From positions 186,001 to 250,000 of the forward strand of contig NZ_JAUGZK010000002.1 of the NCBI RefSeq assembly GCF_036327005.1: a stretch of DNA of 64,000 nt. The letters run 5' to 3'. Below, piece by piece: positions 42,898-51,871 of this stretch. Numbering within the stretch: position 1 is the first letter of the stretch; each line of letters opens with the position of its first letter. Below the pieces are notes generated by a model. It ran no database searches. It saw only the letters and a program-made list of their open reading frames with translations, and was not told the DNA's origin. A program made the position numbers and the translations under genes. The stretch comes from Alkalimonas mucilaginosa (GTDB lineage Bacteria; Pseudomonadota; Gammaproteobacteria; Enterobacterales; Alteromonadaceae).

Positions 42898-43485
42898 ATG
42901 AAATCAGGAAGCCAGGCTTTACTGGGGATGGGGTTGTTGCTGTTGATGAGCGCCTGTGAGCCTATACAGTCGCTGACGGAGGCAGAGCAGGTTGAGCGGA
43001 CCATTCGCCAGGAGGTTCGCCGTGATTTGCGTGGGCTGAATGCTTTAACGGATGCTGCTGATGCAACCGTGTTCGATGGTTTCGCCTGGCGACGAGGTGA
43101 GCGCTTGCAAATCCGTCAGCGGCAAGAAGGGGAGCTGGTGCTGCTGGAACAGGCTGAGGCACCAGAGATTATTGCTACAGCTGTGGCCCAGAATATCCCC
43201 AGTTTTAGTGTGGTACGTTATCAGCAAGGCTGGTTGGTGGTATTCACAACCTATGTGAGTCCGCAGTGCCAGGTGGTCTATGCCTATGCCTACCGCGGAG
43301 CTTTGCCAGATACGCCACAGTGCTCCAATGACATTTTTGGTGAACAGGCCAATGGCCAGTGCCAAAGCCCGATTAATGAGCAATGGCAGGTTTTTAAAGA
43401 ATGGTTTTTTGCCGAGTCTTTGCTGGAAGAAGGCAACCCGGCCTGCGTGCAATCGGCTATCAGGTTTGCCGAAAGCAACGGCTAA
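42898..43485 (+). CDS. Hypothetical lipoprotein
   Basis: 195 residues. A short signal peptide ends in the lipobox L-M-S-A-C20, so the mature protein is lipid-anchored. The body has a charged helix (AEQVERTIRQEVRRDLRGLNAL), then mixed strands with four Cys after residue 110 that could form disulfides. No family recognised. It overlaps the converging ppiC gene by four bases. Confidence 0.7.
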   Translation: MKSGSQALLGMGLLLLMSACEPIQSLTEAEQVERTIRQEVRRDLRGLNALTDAADATVFDGFAWRRGERLQIRQRQEGELVLLEQAEAPEIIATAVAQNIPSFSVVRYQQGWLVVFTTYVSPQCQVVYAYAYRGALPDTPQCSNDIFGEQANGQCQSPINEQWQVFKEWFFAESLLEEGNPACVQSAIRFAESNG

Positions 43486-43760
43486 CTGCGGTACAGTGTT
43501 TTAATTAAGTGAAAGCCAAACTGAGTTTTGACAGGGCCGTGCACTTCCAGCACGGCTTTTTTAAATACCACCTCATCGAAAGCTCGTACCATCTGGCCCG
43601 GGCGGAACTCGCCCAAATCCCCGCCCTTTTTGCCGGAAGGGCAGAGTGAGTGCTTCTTGGCAAGCAGGCCAAAATCGGCGCCTTTCGCCAGTTGTTGCTT
43701 CAGCTTTTCTGCTTCCGCTTTGGTTTTGACCAAAATATGCAGGGCACAGGCTTTAGCCAT
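43482..43760 (-). CDS. ppiC: Peptidyl-prolyl cis-trans isomerase C (parvulin)
   Basis: 92 residues from ATG 43760, with GAGG nine bases upstream. A lone parvulin domain without signal peptide: ALHILVKTKAEAEKL, HSLCPSGKKGGDLGEFRPGQ, FDEVVF and VKTQFGFHLIKTL, including the conserved His residues of the fold. Close to E. coli PpiC (93). Its start overlaps the DUF2256 gene by eight bases. Confidence 0.94.
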   Translation of the reverse strand: MAKACALHILVKTKAEAEKLKQQLAKGADFGLLAKKHSLCPSGKKGGDLGEFRPGQMVRAFDEVVFKKAVLEVHGPVKTQFGFHLIKTLYRS

Positions 43761-43914
43761 GGTGTCTTTCCTCAACCGATTTGCGTTGTCGGCGACAGCG
43801 CTCAGAACAGTATTTTACTTCATCCCAGCACTGTTGCCATTTTTTACGCCAGGCAAAAGTACGCTGACAGACGGGGCAGATTTTTTCAGGCAAATGCAGC
43901 TTTTGATGGGCCAT
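43753..43914 (-). CDS. DUF2256 family small zinc-binding-like protein
   Basis: 53 residues, start ATG 43914. It reads MAHQKLHLPEKICPVCQRTF, then WRKKWQQCWDEVKYCSERCRR; the CPVC and CSERC pairs form a probable zinc site, and the W-W-D-V-Y-C-S-C-R pattern is that of DUF2256, a widespread small family of unknown role. An SD-like AGCAGC is weak. Its last eight bases overlap the start of ppiC, so ppiC is probably translated by coupling. The gene is short and easily missed. Confidence 0.85.
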   Translation of the reverse strand: MAHQKLHLPEKICPVCQRTFAWRKKWQQCWDEVKYCSERCRRQRKSVEERHHG

Positions 43915-43919
43915 GCTGC

Positions 43920-44795
43920 TTAGCCTGTGTAGATGGTCGTTAGCTCATTTTGCCGCAGCACTTCGGCTAGTTCAGGAAGTTGGAACAGCTCCAGCTGCAA
44001 TACATCAAGTATTGGTGGTGCAAACTGCTCCCACTCCGGGTCCAGGTTTATATCAAGCAATACCCGGCTCTCGCCACTCATATGCTCGGCCAGCTTCAAG
44101 ATGGCAAACAGCCGTTGCTCCAACTCGTTGTCCGATTCTAAAATCAAGGCCGGGCTATGGTGATAAGCGATGACATTGCACAGCTCAGCGGGCAGCCCCC
44201 AGGATTGAGCAATCAAATAGCCCAAAATTTCATGGCAGGTGTGAAAGCGGTGTTCTTCGGCCTCGCTGTAGCTCTGGCCGGCTAGTACGCCCACTTTAAC
44301 TAAGTCGGCGTAGTTTGGAGCCTGGGCCGTAATCAGGGCAATACCGGCATTACGAAATAAACCCAGCGTGTAGCAATCGTCGCACAACTCCTGTGGCCAT
44401 TGCAGGTGCCGGGCCAGGCTGGCAGCACTGTTGGCAACCAGCAGGGCGTTGCTCCAGAGTTTTTGCGAGAAAGGATCTTTCTGCTGGCCCTGCTCCAGGG
44501 TGAAACGGAGTAAAACACTGCGTATCAATTTAACAACCCGGTTTAACCCAAGGAACTTACAAGCGTGCTCTATGGAAGTAATTTTGCTGCGTAAGCCAAA
44601 ATAAGCCGAATTGACCACCTTCAGGGTAAAACCAGCTAAGCCAATATCCATATTAATCAGAGTAGCCAGCCGCTGAATATTTGGCTCTGGTTGTTGGATC
44701 AGTTGCTGAATATGCAACAATACATCGGGTTGAGGGGGTATGGTAAAGCCTTGCAGCGCCTGTTCGACGGCGTTCATATCCAATGGCTGAACCAT
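43920..44795 (-). CDS. HDOD domain protein
   Basis: 291 residues from ATG 44795, eight bases after GGAG; upstream in-frame residues would be a poor start. The HDOD domain spans about 20-220: LPPQPDVLLHIQQLI-like opening (here IPPQPDVLLHIQQLIQQPE), VVNSAYFGLRSKITSIEHACKFLGLNRV, and H-rich helices ending in EILGYLIAQSWGLPAELCNVIAYHH. HDOD proteins resemble HD phosphodiesterases without the metal site and take part in signalling. Partner unknown. Stop lies five bases from the DUF2256 start. Confidence 0.88.
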   Translation of the reverse strand: MVQPLDMNAVEQALQGFTIPPQPDVLLHIQQLIQQPEPNIQRLATLINMDIGLAGFTLKVVNSAYFGLRSKITSIEHACKFLGLNRVVKLIRSVLLRFTLEQGQQKDPFSQKLWSNALLVANSAASLARHLQWPQELCDDCYTLGLFRNAGIALITAQAPNYADLVKVGVLAGQSYSEAEEHRFHTCHEILGYLIAQSWGLPAELCNVIAYHHSPALILESDNELEQRLFAILKLAEHMSGESRVLLDINLDPEWEQFAPPILDVLQLELFQLPELAEVLRQNELTTIYTG

Positions 44796-44871
44796 CCTGA
44801 ATTCTCCAACCTTAAAAGGGAATGCTGCCAGTATTAAAGCAAAGTCCGGAGGCTTTGCCAATATAGCTTGT

Positions 44872-45336
44872 TTAAGAATCGAGGTAGGGTCGGCCGCTAA
44901 TAAGGCTGCGGGCTAGCTGCCACTCTGCATCCGGGTCATTTTGTTCATCACCACTGAAGTGCACTTCGAACTGCAAATACTCATCGTTGCTGTCCTGGCT
45001 GCTTACCAACTGCTCTGGTACCTGGCCAACCTGACGATAGGCATGAATGGCCACCTGAGCGGCCTGCTCCATCAAGCCAAGAAAGTGCCCCAACGGCAAT
45101 TGCTGGAAAATGTCGGCTTCCAGATGAGCCCAGCCCAGTAAGTCGGCACTGATCTGGCCATCTTTATGGTCGGTGAATAGCATGGATACTGCGGCTGAGT
45201 CTGGATTTTCGCCACTCTGATAACTGGCCACATCCTGCTCATTAAATAGCATGACGTAGCCATAGGCCGGGCAGCCTTCGGCATCCATGTCGTCAAAGGA
45301 TGGATCGTAAACCAGAAAAAAGCGCCGCTCAGACAT
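44872..45336 (-). CDS. Hypothetical protein
   Basis: 154 residues from the ATG at 45336; a TTG at 45339 is adjacent, and AGGGG stands six bases before. No signal peptide or membrane helix. It is acidic, starting SERRFFLVYDPSFDDMDAEG and ending WQLARSLISGRPYLDS. I do not recognise the family. It sits between the HDOD and M48 genes on the same strand, with its own gap of about 90 bases on each side. Confidence 0.7.
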   Translation of the reverse strand: MSERRFFLVYDPSFDDMDAEGCPAYGYVMLFNEQDVASYQSGENPDSAAVSMLFTDHKDGQISADLLGWAHLEADIFQQLPLGHFLGLMEQAAQVAIHAYRQVGQVPEQLVSSQDSNDEYLQFEVHFSGDEQNDPDAEWQLARSLISGRPYLDS

Positions 45337-45429
45337 CAATGCCCCTGTACAGAAACAAAACGCTATTGTACCGAACGAAACGTCAGAGCTAAAGTGCTAA
45401 TTGCTGTGTTGTCTGAATCCTCGGCCATC

Positions 45430-47292
45430 TTAGCTTGGCAGATCCGGCTGGTAGGGGATTTCCAGCAACAGGGATAGCGCTAACAATTGCACCTGTTGCT
45501 GCTCCGATAATTGACCATCTGAGAGTGCAGAGGCCTGTATCCCTTGCCAAAGTTGCTCTTTTACCTTAGGGCTGGCGGCCATCAGTTTAGGCAGCTGAGC
45601 CTGGACGGCCCGGTAACTGCTATCCGGTTGCGCAGTATCCGCTGGCAGTTGCAAGCTGGCCAGGCCAGCCTGAAAGCTCTGCTGGCAGCCGGCACTATCC
45701 TGACTGGTAGCATTGGCGACCAGGCTGAGCAACTGCAGCGCTGCCGGGGTGATATCAGCAAACCTGGTGACCGAGGTGTGGCGCAGTACCTCGCTGCTGC
45801 GGAACTGACTGGCGACTATGTGATCGACCAATTGTGCGATGGCCCATTCCAGCAGGTGCAATTCACCATCAGCTTCTATCAACTGAGTCAGCAATTGCTC
45901 AAAGCGTTCAAACCGAATGCTGGTCAGGGTTTTCAGGCTAGGAATACTTAACTGGGCCAGCATCAGCTTTTGCCGCTCGGTTAAGGGCTCAATCTGGCTA
46001 AGTAAAGGATCCACATCCTGCAACAGGGCAACTGAGCCCTGCTCACGAATACAGAGCAACTGCTTTTGACGGCTGGTTTCGTCGTCACTGATAAGTAAAG
46101 CCAGCAATAGCGGCTCGGCTTGCAATGGTTGATGCGCACTTTGCAGCAGTAATACAGGTAAGGCGGCCAGTAAACGTTGGCCTGGGCTGCTGGCTTTGCT
46201 GGTATCTGTTGTTTCATTTTCCTGGGCAGGCTGTACCTGGTTGGCATCTTCACTGCGTGCTACGGGCAGCTTGCCATTCCAGCCGGGCTCCAGCCGCTTG
46301 ATCCGATCGGTGAGGGGCGGATGGGTGGCAAAAATACTGGCCCAGCGGCTGATAGCTTCACCAAAGAACAGGTGGCTATTTTCATCCGCATTGTGATTGC
46401 TAATTTTGGTACCTCGGGAGCTGGCTGCAATTTGTTTCAGGGCTCCGGCAATGCCGGCTGGATTACGGGTAAACTGGACGGCAGAGGCATCTGCCAGGTA
46501 TTCACGTTGGCGGCTGACTGCCGACTTGATGAGGTTGCCAAAGAAGGCGCCCAGATAGCCAAGAATGGTAAAACCTAACCCAAGCAGCAAAATAGCGGCA
46601 GCTCCGCCACCACCTTTGTTGTTGCGGCTGCTGCGGGCGGCGATATGGGCACCCCGGCTACCGCGTAGCAACAGATAGCCAACATGACCAACAAATAAAA
46701 TGCCGTTGAGCACGGCAATCATTTTGATATTCATCCGCATATCGCCATTAAGAATATGGCTGAACTCATGGGCAATCACCCCTTGCAGTTCATCGCGGCT
46801 TAATTGTTCCAGGCAGCCTTGGGTCACACCTATCACGGCATCGGCCGGGCTGTAGCCGGCTGCAAAAGCATTGATACCTCTCTCCGGCAAAATATACACC
46901 GTAGGAACCGGCAGATTGGCCGCCAGCGCCATTTCTTCAACCACATTGAGGAGTTGGCGCTGCCTGGGATCAGCGGTATCGGGTGCAACCCGCTGTCCGC
47001 CCAATGATTCGGCAACCACACGGCCGCCCTTACGTAGCTGCATCCATTTGAACAGCATCGCGCAGCCAATGGCACCAAGCACTACTAGGCTGGTCCATAG
47101 CAATAGCTCGGGTTGAAACAGGCCGCGCTGCAAGCCGGATTGGATGGCTTCAGTATCGGCAAAACCAAACGTCAGCGCTACCAACAGATTGGTTAATATC
47201 AGCAATAACAACACAGCCACTGTAAAGAGGGCAATCAAGAGGCGGGTATTGCGTCTGGCCAGATCTTGCTGGCTGAAAAAGTTACTGGCCAT
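45430..47292 (-). CDS. M48 family metallopeptidase (HtpX-like) with long C-terminal extension
   Basis: 620 residues. Two N-terminal membrane helices (about 18-42 and 63-83), then the M48 domain with the zinc motif H175-E-F-S-H179, further membrane segments around 190-205 and 230-255, and the conserved GYSPADAVIGVTQGCLEQLSRDEL before the motif. After about residue 335 there is a Gly/Ala/Leu/Gln-rich helical region of some 285 residues with no motif known to me. HtpX-type peptidases degrade misfolded membrane proteins. It follows the lemA gene by six bases. Confidence 0.9.
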   Translation of the reverse strand: MASNFFSQQDLARRNTRLLIALFTVAVLLLLILTNLLVALTFGFADTEAIQSGLQRGLFQPELLLWTSLVVLGAIGCAMLFKWMQLRKGGRVVAESLGGQRVAPDTADPRQRQLLNVVEEMALAANLPVPTVYILPERGINAFAAGYSPADAVIGVTQGCLEQLSRDELQGVIAHEFSHILNGDMRMNIKMIAVLNGILFVGHVGYLLLRGSRGAHIAARSSRNNKGGGGAAAILLLGLGFTILGYLGAFFGNLIKSAVSRQREYLADASAVQFTRNPAGIAGALKQIAASSRGTKISNHNADENSHLFFGEAISRWASIFATHPPLTDRIKRLEPGWNGKLPVARSEDANQVQPAQENETTDTSKASSPGQRLLAALPVLLLQSAHQPLQAEPLLLALLISDDETSRQKQLLCIREQGSVALLQDVDPLLSQIEPLTERQKLMLAQLSIPSLKTLTSIRFERFEQLLTQLIEADGELHLLEWAIAQLVDHIVASQFRSSEVLRHTSVTRFADITPAALQLLSLVANATSQDSAGCQQSFQAGLASLQLPADTAQPDSSYRAVQAQLPKLMAASPKVKEQLWQGIQASALSDGQLSEQQQVQLLALSLLLEIPYQPDLPS

Positions 47293-47298
47293 CTGGTT

Positions 47299-47889
47299 TT
47301 AAAAGCTGACTTTCGGTGCAGCCTGTATGGCCTGAGAGTCTTCAAACTCAAGCAGCTTGGCATCCACGCCATGGCCAAAACTGGGTGCCAATACCACTTG
47401 CGGAAAGCTTTGTTTGTAGCTGTTGTAGCTGGTAACTGCGTCATTGAATGCTTGCCGGGCAAAGGCAACCCGGTTTTCTGTGCTGGTTAGCTCTTCGGAG
47501 ACTTGCATCATGTTTTGGTTGGCTTTTAAATCCGGGTAAGCTTCCATCACCACATTTAAACGGCTCATGGCACCTTGCAGCATGGATTCGGCTCCAGCCA
47601 GTTGGCTCATGGCTGCGGCATCGCCTGGGTTATTGGCGGCAACTTTTAAGCCAGCCGCCGCGGCGTTACGGGCATTGATCACTGCTTCTAAGGTGTCCCG
47701 CTCATGCGACATGTAGGCTTTGGCGGTTTCAACCAAATTTGGGATCAGATCGTAGCGGCGCTTTAGTTGCACTTCTATTTGAGCAAACGCATTCTGATAG
47801 CGGTTTTTCAGTTTAACTAAGGTATTAAAAATACTGATCACAAAGAAAAGCAGGATCAGGATGACTGCAAATACAATCAAAGATGTCAT
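47299..47889 (-). CDS. LemA family protein
   Basis: 196 residues with an N-terminal membrane anchor (about 3-23) and a helical body: NRYQNAFAQIEVQLKRRYDLIPNLVETAKAYMSHE is the LemA signature, cited in part. LemA and M48 peptidase genes are often paired, as here (the peptidase follows at six bases). Function unknown. Confidence 0.93.
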   Translation of the reverse strand: MTSLIVFAVILILLFFVISIFNTLVKLKNRYQNAFAQIEVQLKRRYDLIPNLVETAKAYMSHERDTLEAVINARNAAAAGLKVAANNPGDAAAMSQLAGAESMLQGAMSRLNVVMEAYPDLKANQNMMQVSEELTSTENRVAFARQAFNDAVTSYNSYKQSFPQVVLAPSFGHGVDAKLLEFEDSQAIQAAPKVSF

Positions 47890-48080
47890 GATGGGTCCTC
47901 GTCCAAAGCGAAAGCTAAAATTTTGCTGAGTGTAGTGTTAACTTTCCTTTAACCCTTTGTCCAGTCTTACCAGCCAAAAAGTGATAAAAAAACGATATTC
48001 TGCGTTTTTAGTCAATATGCGGCTGTCTCTGAATGGAACTTGCCATGGTATACTGCATGCAAGCAGCAACAGGAGTTTGT

Positions 48081-48404
48081 ATGTCTGAATTTAAACATAT
48101 CACGGTGGAGGAAACGGCTGAACGTTTGCAACAAAAGCAAGTGTGCATAGCCGATATCCGCGATGAGCAAAGTTACCGCAATGGTCATATCGAAGGCGCC
48201 TGGCACCTGACCTCAGCTAGTTTACCGCAGTTTATACAACAAGTGGGGGTTGCAAGGCCGGTGGTGGTGGTGTGTTACCACGGTAACTCCAGCCAGGGAG
48301 CGGCTCAGTATCTGGCACAGCAAGGCTTTGCCGAGGTGTATAGCATGGATGGTGGTATGGCGTTGTGGCAACAGCATCATCCGGTGCAATCCGGCCATGG
48401 TTAA
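48081..48404 (+). CDS. glpE: Thiosulfate sulfurtransferase GlpE
   Basis: 107 residues from ATG 48081, five bases after AGGAG. One rhodanese domain with loop C-Y-H-G-N-S-S (VVVCYHGNSSQGAAQYL), as in E. coli GlpE (108 residues). It passes sulfur from thiosulfate to acceptors such as cyanide or thioredoxin. It overlaps glpG by eight bases, the E. coli order without glpD or glpR nearby. Confidence 0.93.
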   Translation: MSEFKHITVEETAERLQQKQVCIADIRDEQSYRNGHIEGAWHLTSASLPQFIQQVGVARPVVVVCYHGNSSQGAAQYLAQQGFAEVYSMDGGMALWQQHHPVQSGHG

Positions 48405-49233
48405 ACTGGGTGAGCTGAACTCAGTAAAGGCGGCCAGAGTTTTTGCTGATTATTGTGTGACTCAAGGCTGGTCGGTGCAGGCAGTTGTGGAAGATGCACA
48501 GCGGGCGGCTATTTATGTGGATGAAAGCCAGTTGCAACCGGTAAACCAGGCTTTGCAAGAGTTTTTACATAATCCTGGCCACCCCCGTTATGATGCAGCT
48601 GCCTGGCAGCGCAGCCAAACGGTGTCTGGTTTTGGCGGGGGGCAGTTGTGGTCTGGCTTGCAGTTTAAAGACGTCAGTGGACCTTTTACCGTACTGGTTT
48701 TATTGCTGGCTCTGCTGGTGTATGGCTGGCAGCAAGTTGCACCACAACAGGCATCTGCAGCTTTAGGGATTTTTGTACAGTTTGCTGCCATTAATGTGCA
48801 GGAAAGCTGGCGCTGGTTCAGTCCGGCCTTGCTGCACTTTTCACTAACGCACCTGGTGTTTAATTTGATGTGGTGGTGGCTGCTGGCTGGGCAGTTTGAA
48901 CGCCGTTTAGGGACTGGGCAATTGGTTTCGCTGGCCCTTAGCAGTGCCTTGATTGCTAATGTGGCGGAATATCTGTTGGTTGGGCCACATTTTGGCGGTT
49001 TGTCTGGTGTCGTTTATGCGCTGTTTGGCTATTTCTGGTGGGCAGGCCGCTTGAACCCGGCACAGGGGTTGTATCTGGAAAAGGGCATGGTGGCTTTTAT
49101 GCTGATTTGGATGTTGCTTGGTTTTCTGGATGTACTCTGGGTATCAATGGCCAACTGGGCACACCTGGGCGGCTTGCTGGCTGGTTGTGGCTGGGCCTGG
49201 TTGTTGCGTCATAAAGCAGCCCGGCCTGAGTAG
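48397..49233 (+). CDS. glpG: Rhomboid intramembrane protease GlpG
   Basis: 278 residues from ATG 48397 inside the end of glpE; an upstream in-frame stretch from 48250 lies wholly in glpE and is not real. Cytoplasmic N domain (1-85), then six membrane helices. The catalytic dyad is S203 (GLSGVVYA) and H256 (ANWAHLGGLLAG), two residues on from E. coli S201/H254. HFSLTHLVFNLMWWWLLAG is the loop/helix with the conserved His and Asn. It cuts membrane helices of other proteins. Confidence 0.95.
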   Translation: MVKLGELNSVKAARVFADYCVTQGWSVQAVVEDAQRAAIYVDESQLQPVNQALQEFLHNPGHPRYDAAAWQRSQTVSGFGGGQLWSGLQFKDVSGPFTVLVLLLALLVYGWQQVAPQQASAALGIFVQFAAINVQESWRWFSPALLHFSLTHLVFNLMWWWLLAGQFERRLGTGQLVSLALSSALIANVAEYLLVGPHFGGLSGVVYALFGYFWWAGRLNPAQGLYLEKGMVAFMLIWMLLGFLDVLWVSMANWAHLGGLLAGCGWAWLLRHKAARPE

Positions 49234-49257
49234 TTCGGGCTGCTATCTAACCAGCGG

Positions 49258-49668
49258 TTACTGATACAAGTACTTGGTAAAGAGCAAATCATGCAGCATG
49301 TCTTTGCCGGTTTCGCGCTTTAGCACAACTTGCAACTCCTGCAGGATGGTTTGGCGAATTTCTTCGCGGCCGGTCAGGGATTTGATTTTGTCTTCGTGCT
49401 GCTGGTTAAAAATCCGGATAATGGTATTCAGGATCAGCGGCTCGTGGTGTTCAATATCCGCCAGGTGGCTGCGATCCGCCACCATCAGCTCGATGGTAAC
49501 CCGGATATAGCCCAGTGAGCGGCGACCAGAGGTGACATAGTTGGTGACTATGTCTGGATCGAAACCATAATAGACAATATCCTGCTCACCACGTTGTGCC
49601 TGAGCTGGCGCTGTGTATAGGGTGCATGAGAGCAGTAAGCTGGCCAGAAAAAGTGCGGTGTACTTCAT
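49258..49668 (-). CDS. FliL-like exported protein
   Basis: 136 residues. A signal peptide (MKYTALFLASLLLSCTLYTAPAQA) and a body like the periplasmic domain of the flagellar protein FliL: YVTSGRRSLGYIRVTIELMVAD, LNTIIRIFNQQ, REEIRQTILQELQVVL and LLFTKYLYQ. True FliL has an uncut membrane helix; this one seems to be released. No flagellar genes are near. Similar proteins next to ubiC occur in Alteromonadales, from memory. Confidence 0.82.
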   Translation of the reverse strand: MKYTALFLASLLLSCTLYTAPAQAQRGEQDIVYYGFDPDIVTNYVTSGRRSLGYIRVTIELMVADRSHLADIEHHEPLILNTIIRIFNQQHEDKIKSLTGREEIRQTILQELQVVLKRETGKDMLHDLLFTKYLYQ

Positions 49669-49831
49669 AAGTTTCTCATCCCCGATGAAACAGACCAGAG
49701 TCCGGTCTGATGTCGCTGTTGCTCAGATCATAGCAGTTTCTGTTCTATCGTCTATCGGCAAGATGCAGAATTACTGAAATCTGAGTATGAACTTGGTATC
49801 ATGCGCCGGCTTTTATGACGATACGAGTGCT

Positions 49832-50362
49832 ATGCCAATACCCACTGCGAACTATTTATTGCATGCCAACTGGCAGCTCCCTCAGACTGAGGAGCTGTCA
49901 ACAGAGCAAAGCTCCTGGTTGCTGGAAACCGACTCATTGACGGCCCGGTTGAAAAGTCGTTGCCATCTGTTTCGCTTGCAATTACTGAGTGAGCAGCAGC
50001 TGGCACTGCCGTCATTGTTGCATAAGGAGCTGTCCTGTACAGGGACTGCGATACTGCGGGAAGTGATGCTACTTTGTGATGAGCAACCGATGATTTATGC
50101 ACAAAGCTGGTTGCCGGCATCGACACTGGCGGCGATTGAACCCCTGGCGCAGCTGGGAGAGCAGCCGCTGGGTGAGTTTATTTTCCGTCATCCGGCCATT
50201 ACCCGTGGCCCCATTCAGTTGGCTAAGCTTGATAGCCGTCAGTTGGCCCTTGGGGTGGCATGCCCGGAAGCAAGGATATGGGCACGACGTTCGGTGTTTC
50301 GGCTGGCGGAGTATCCTTTGCAAGTGGTGGAGGCTTTTTTGCCGGGGATTTACCGCTTATGA
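49832..50362 (+). CDS. ubiC: Chorismate--pyruvate lyase
   Basis: 176 residues from ATG 49832; an ATG at 49787 adds 15 residues with no family support. Features: WLLETDSLTARLKSRC, LREVMLLCDEQPMIYAQSWLPAS, GEFIFRHPAITRGPI (Arg and Glu near the product site) and ARRSVFRL. It makes 4-hydroxybenzoate, the first step of ubiquinone synthesis. It overlaps ubiA by four bases (ATGA). Confidence 0.93.
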   Translation: MPIPTANYLLHANWQLPQTEELSTEQSSWLLETDSLTARLKSRCHLFRLQLLSEQQLALPSLLHKELSCTGTAILREVMLLCDEQPMIYAQSWLPASTLAAIEPLAQLGEQPLGEFIFRHPAITRGPIQLAKLDSRQLALGVACPEARIWARRSVFRLAEYPLQVVEAFLPGIYRL

Positions 50363-51231
50363 GCTGGCAATTACGCCGTACCAACTGGCCTTACTACCGA
50401 CAGCTGATGCGGCTGGATAAACCTATTGGCATTTATTTGCTGCTGTGGCCTACCTGGTGGGCGCTTTGGCTGGCAGCCGAGGGAATGCCGCCGTTGTCGC
50501 TGTGGTTGGTGTTTACCCTTGGGGTGGTGCTGATGCGGTCGGCCGGTTGTGTGATCAATGATTACGCCGATCGAAACTTCGATGGTGCGGTCACGCGTAC
50601 CCGGCTCCGGCCGCTGGCAGCTGGCAAGGTCACCTCTGCTGAAGCCCTGCAACTCTTTATTGTACTGTTGCTGCTGGCTGCAACCTTGTTGTTGTTTCTA
50701 AATTGGCAAACAGCCCTGTTATCTCTTGGTGCCGTTGTCCTTGCTTCACTTTATCCCTTTATGAAGCGCTATACCCACTTGCCGCAGCTGGTGCTGGGTG
50801 CTGCTTTTAGCTGGGGTATGCCGATGGCTTTTATGGCGATTCAGTTGCAGTTACCGGCACAGGTCTGGTGGCTTTATCTGGCAAATTTATGCTGGACTGT
50901 GGCCTACGATACTTATTATGCGATGGTGGATCAGCCGGATGATGAGCAGGTGGGGATCAAGTCGACAGCCATCCTTTTTGGCCGCCATGGCTTCAGCGCC
51001 ATTTTGTTGTTGCAGGGGGCAACTCTGGCGTTGCTGTGGTATGTCGGTCAGTTGGCGGGCCTTGGCTGGCTGTATCAGCTGGCTTTATTGCTGTGCCTGC
51101 CACTGTTTGCCTACCAATTAAAGCTGGCAAGACAAAGCCGCGCTCGGTGTTTTCAGGCCTTTTTACACAATCATTACGTAGGTCTGGTGGTCTTTGTTGG
51201 CATCGTCGCGGATTTACTGCTGCTGGCTTAA
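50359..51231 (+). CDS. ubiA: 4-hydroxybenzoate polyprenyltransferase
   Basis: 290 residues, the E. coli length; earlier in-frame ATGs lie in ubiC. MRLDKPIGIYLLLWPTWWALWLAAEG opens the first helix; the two Asp motifs are NDYADRNFD and DQPDDE-type (AMVDQPDDEQVGIKS). About nine membrane helices. It attaches the polyprenyl tail to 4-hydroxybenzoate made by UbiC. Confidence 0.96.
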   Translation: MSWQLRRTNWPYYRQLMRLDKPIGIYLLLWPTWWALWLAAEGMPPLSLWLVFTLGVVLMRSAGCVINDYADRNFDGAVTRTRLRPLAAGKVTSAEALQLFIVLLLLAATLLLFLNWQTALLSLGAVVLASLYPFMKRYTHLPQLVLGAAFSWGMPMAFMAIQLQLPAQVWWLYLANLCWTVAYDTYYAMVDQPDDEQVGIKSTAILFGRHGFSAILLLQGATLALLWYVGQLAGLGWLYQLALLLCLPLFAYQLKLARQSRARCFQAFLHNHYVGLVVFVGIVADLLLLA

Positions 51232-51244
51232 TTGCAGAGCCTGT

Positions 51245-51871
51245 TTAAAGAGGCATGCGATCACAGCGAAACCAGCCCGCAATACTGTAGCGATCCTGCC
51301 TGGTGGGTAATACTTCGTGTGGAAAGCGACAGCTTTCAAACAGCACTAAGCTCCCCTGGCGCGGTGGTAGCTGCATCAAGGCTGTGTGTTGTTCATTGTA
51401 CAGCACCAGCTCTCCTCCGGCCTCAACATCATTCAGGTAACAGACACTGGTCACCCGTCGGCTGGCTTGTTGGTTAAAGGCATCCAGATGGGTGCGGTAA
51501 AAGTCACCTGCTTGATAATGGGCAAAATGGCATTCGTAACCAGTTAACCCAAGGAAAAAATGCCGGTTTAGAAGGGTCTGAATGCTATTAAGTTCCAGCA
51601 TATAACGCTGCTGTGCCACGCTGTTCCCATTCAACCAACTGGTTTTATCGCGCCGGATATCACTGGCATGCTGCCGTTGTTGGCCCCGGCCTATGGCTGC
51701 AGGAGTAAGCTCGGTTTGTTGTTGCACTTCCTGCAGCAACGCCTGAGCTAGCTCTGGGGCCAAATAGTTGGGTAGCAGCACCCAGCCTTCTTGCTCGAAG
51801 TGATGCAGCCAGGCCGGATCTTGTTCTGGCAAGTCAGGTTGCGTCTGTAACAGGGGTTCTGCCGGCAGCAT
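51245..51871 (-). CDS. 2OG-Fe(II) oxygenase family protein
   Basis: 208 residues from ATG 51871, six bases after AAGGAG; a TTG five codons earlier overlaps that site. The jelly-roll part has the iron ligands H128-x-D130 (YRTHLDAF) and H185 (FPHEVLPT), with an Arg (R191 or R194) for 2-oxoglutarate, as in SM-20/PHD-like proteins. Possible targets are a ribosomal protein or other protein residue; none is evident here. Converges with ubiA, stops 13 bases apart. Confidence 0.85.
   Translation of the reverse strand: MLPAEPLLQTQPDLPEQDPAWLHHFEQEGWVLLPNYLAPELAQALLQEVQQQTELTPAAIGRGQQRQHASDIRRDKTSWLNGNSVAQQRYMLELNSIQTLLNRHFFLGLTGYECHFAHYQAGDFYRTHLDAFNQQASRRVTSVCYLNDVEAGGELVLYNEQHTALMQLPPRQGSLVLFESCRFPHEVLPTRQDRYSIAGWFRCDRMPL

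Noticed and set aside
48250..48396. N-terminal extension of GlpG reading back into glpE
   Set aside because: The extra residues are Trp/Arg-rich out-of-frame glpE sequence; the ATG at 48397 gives the normal GlpG start.
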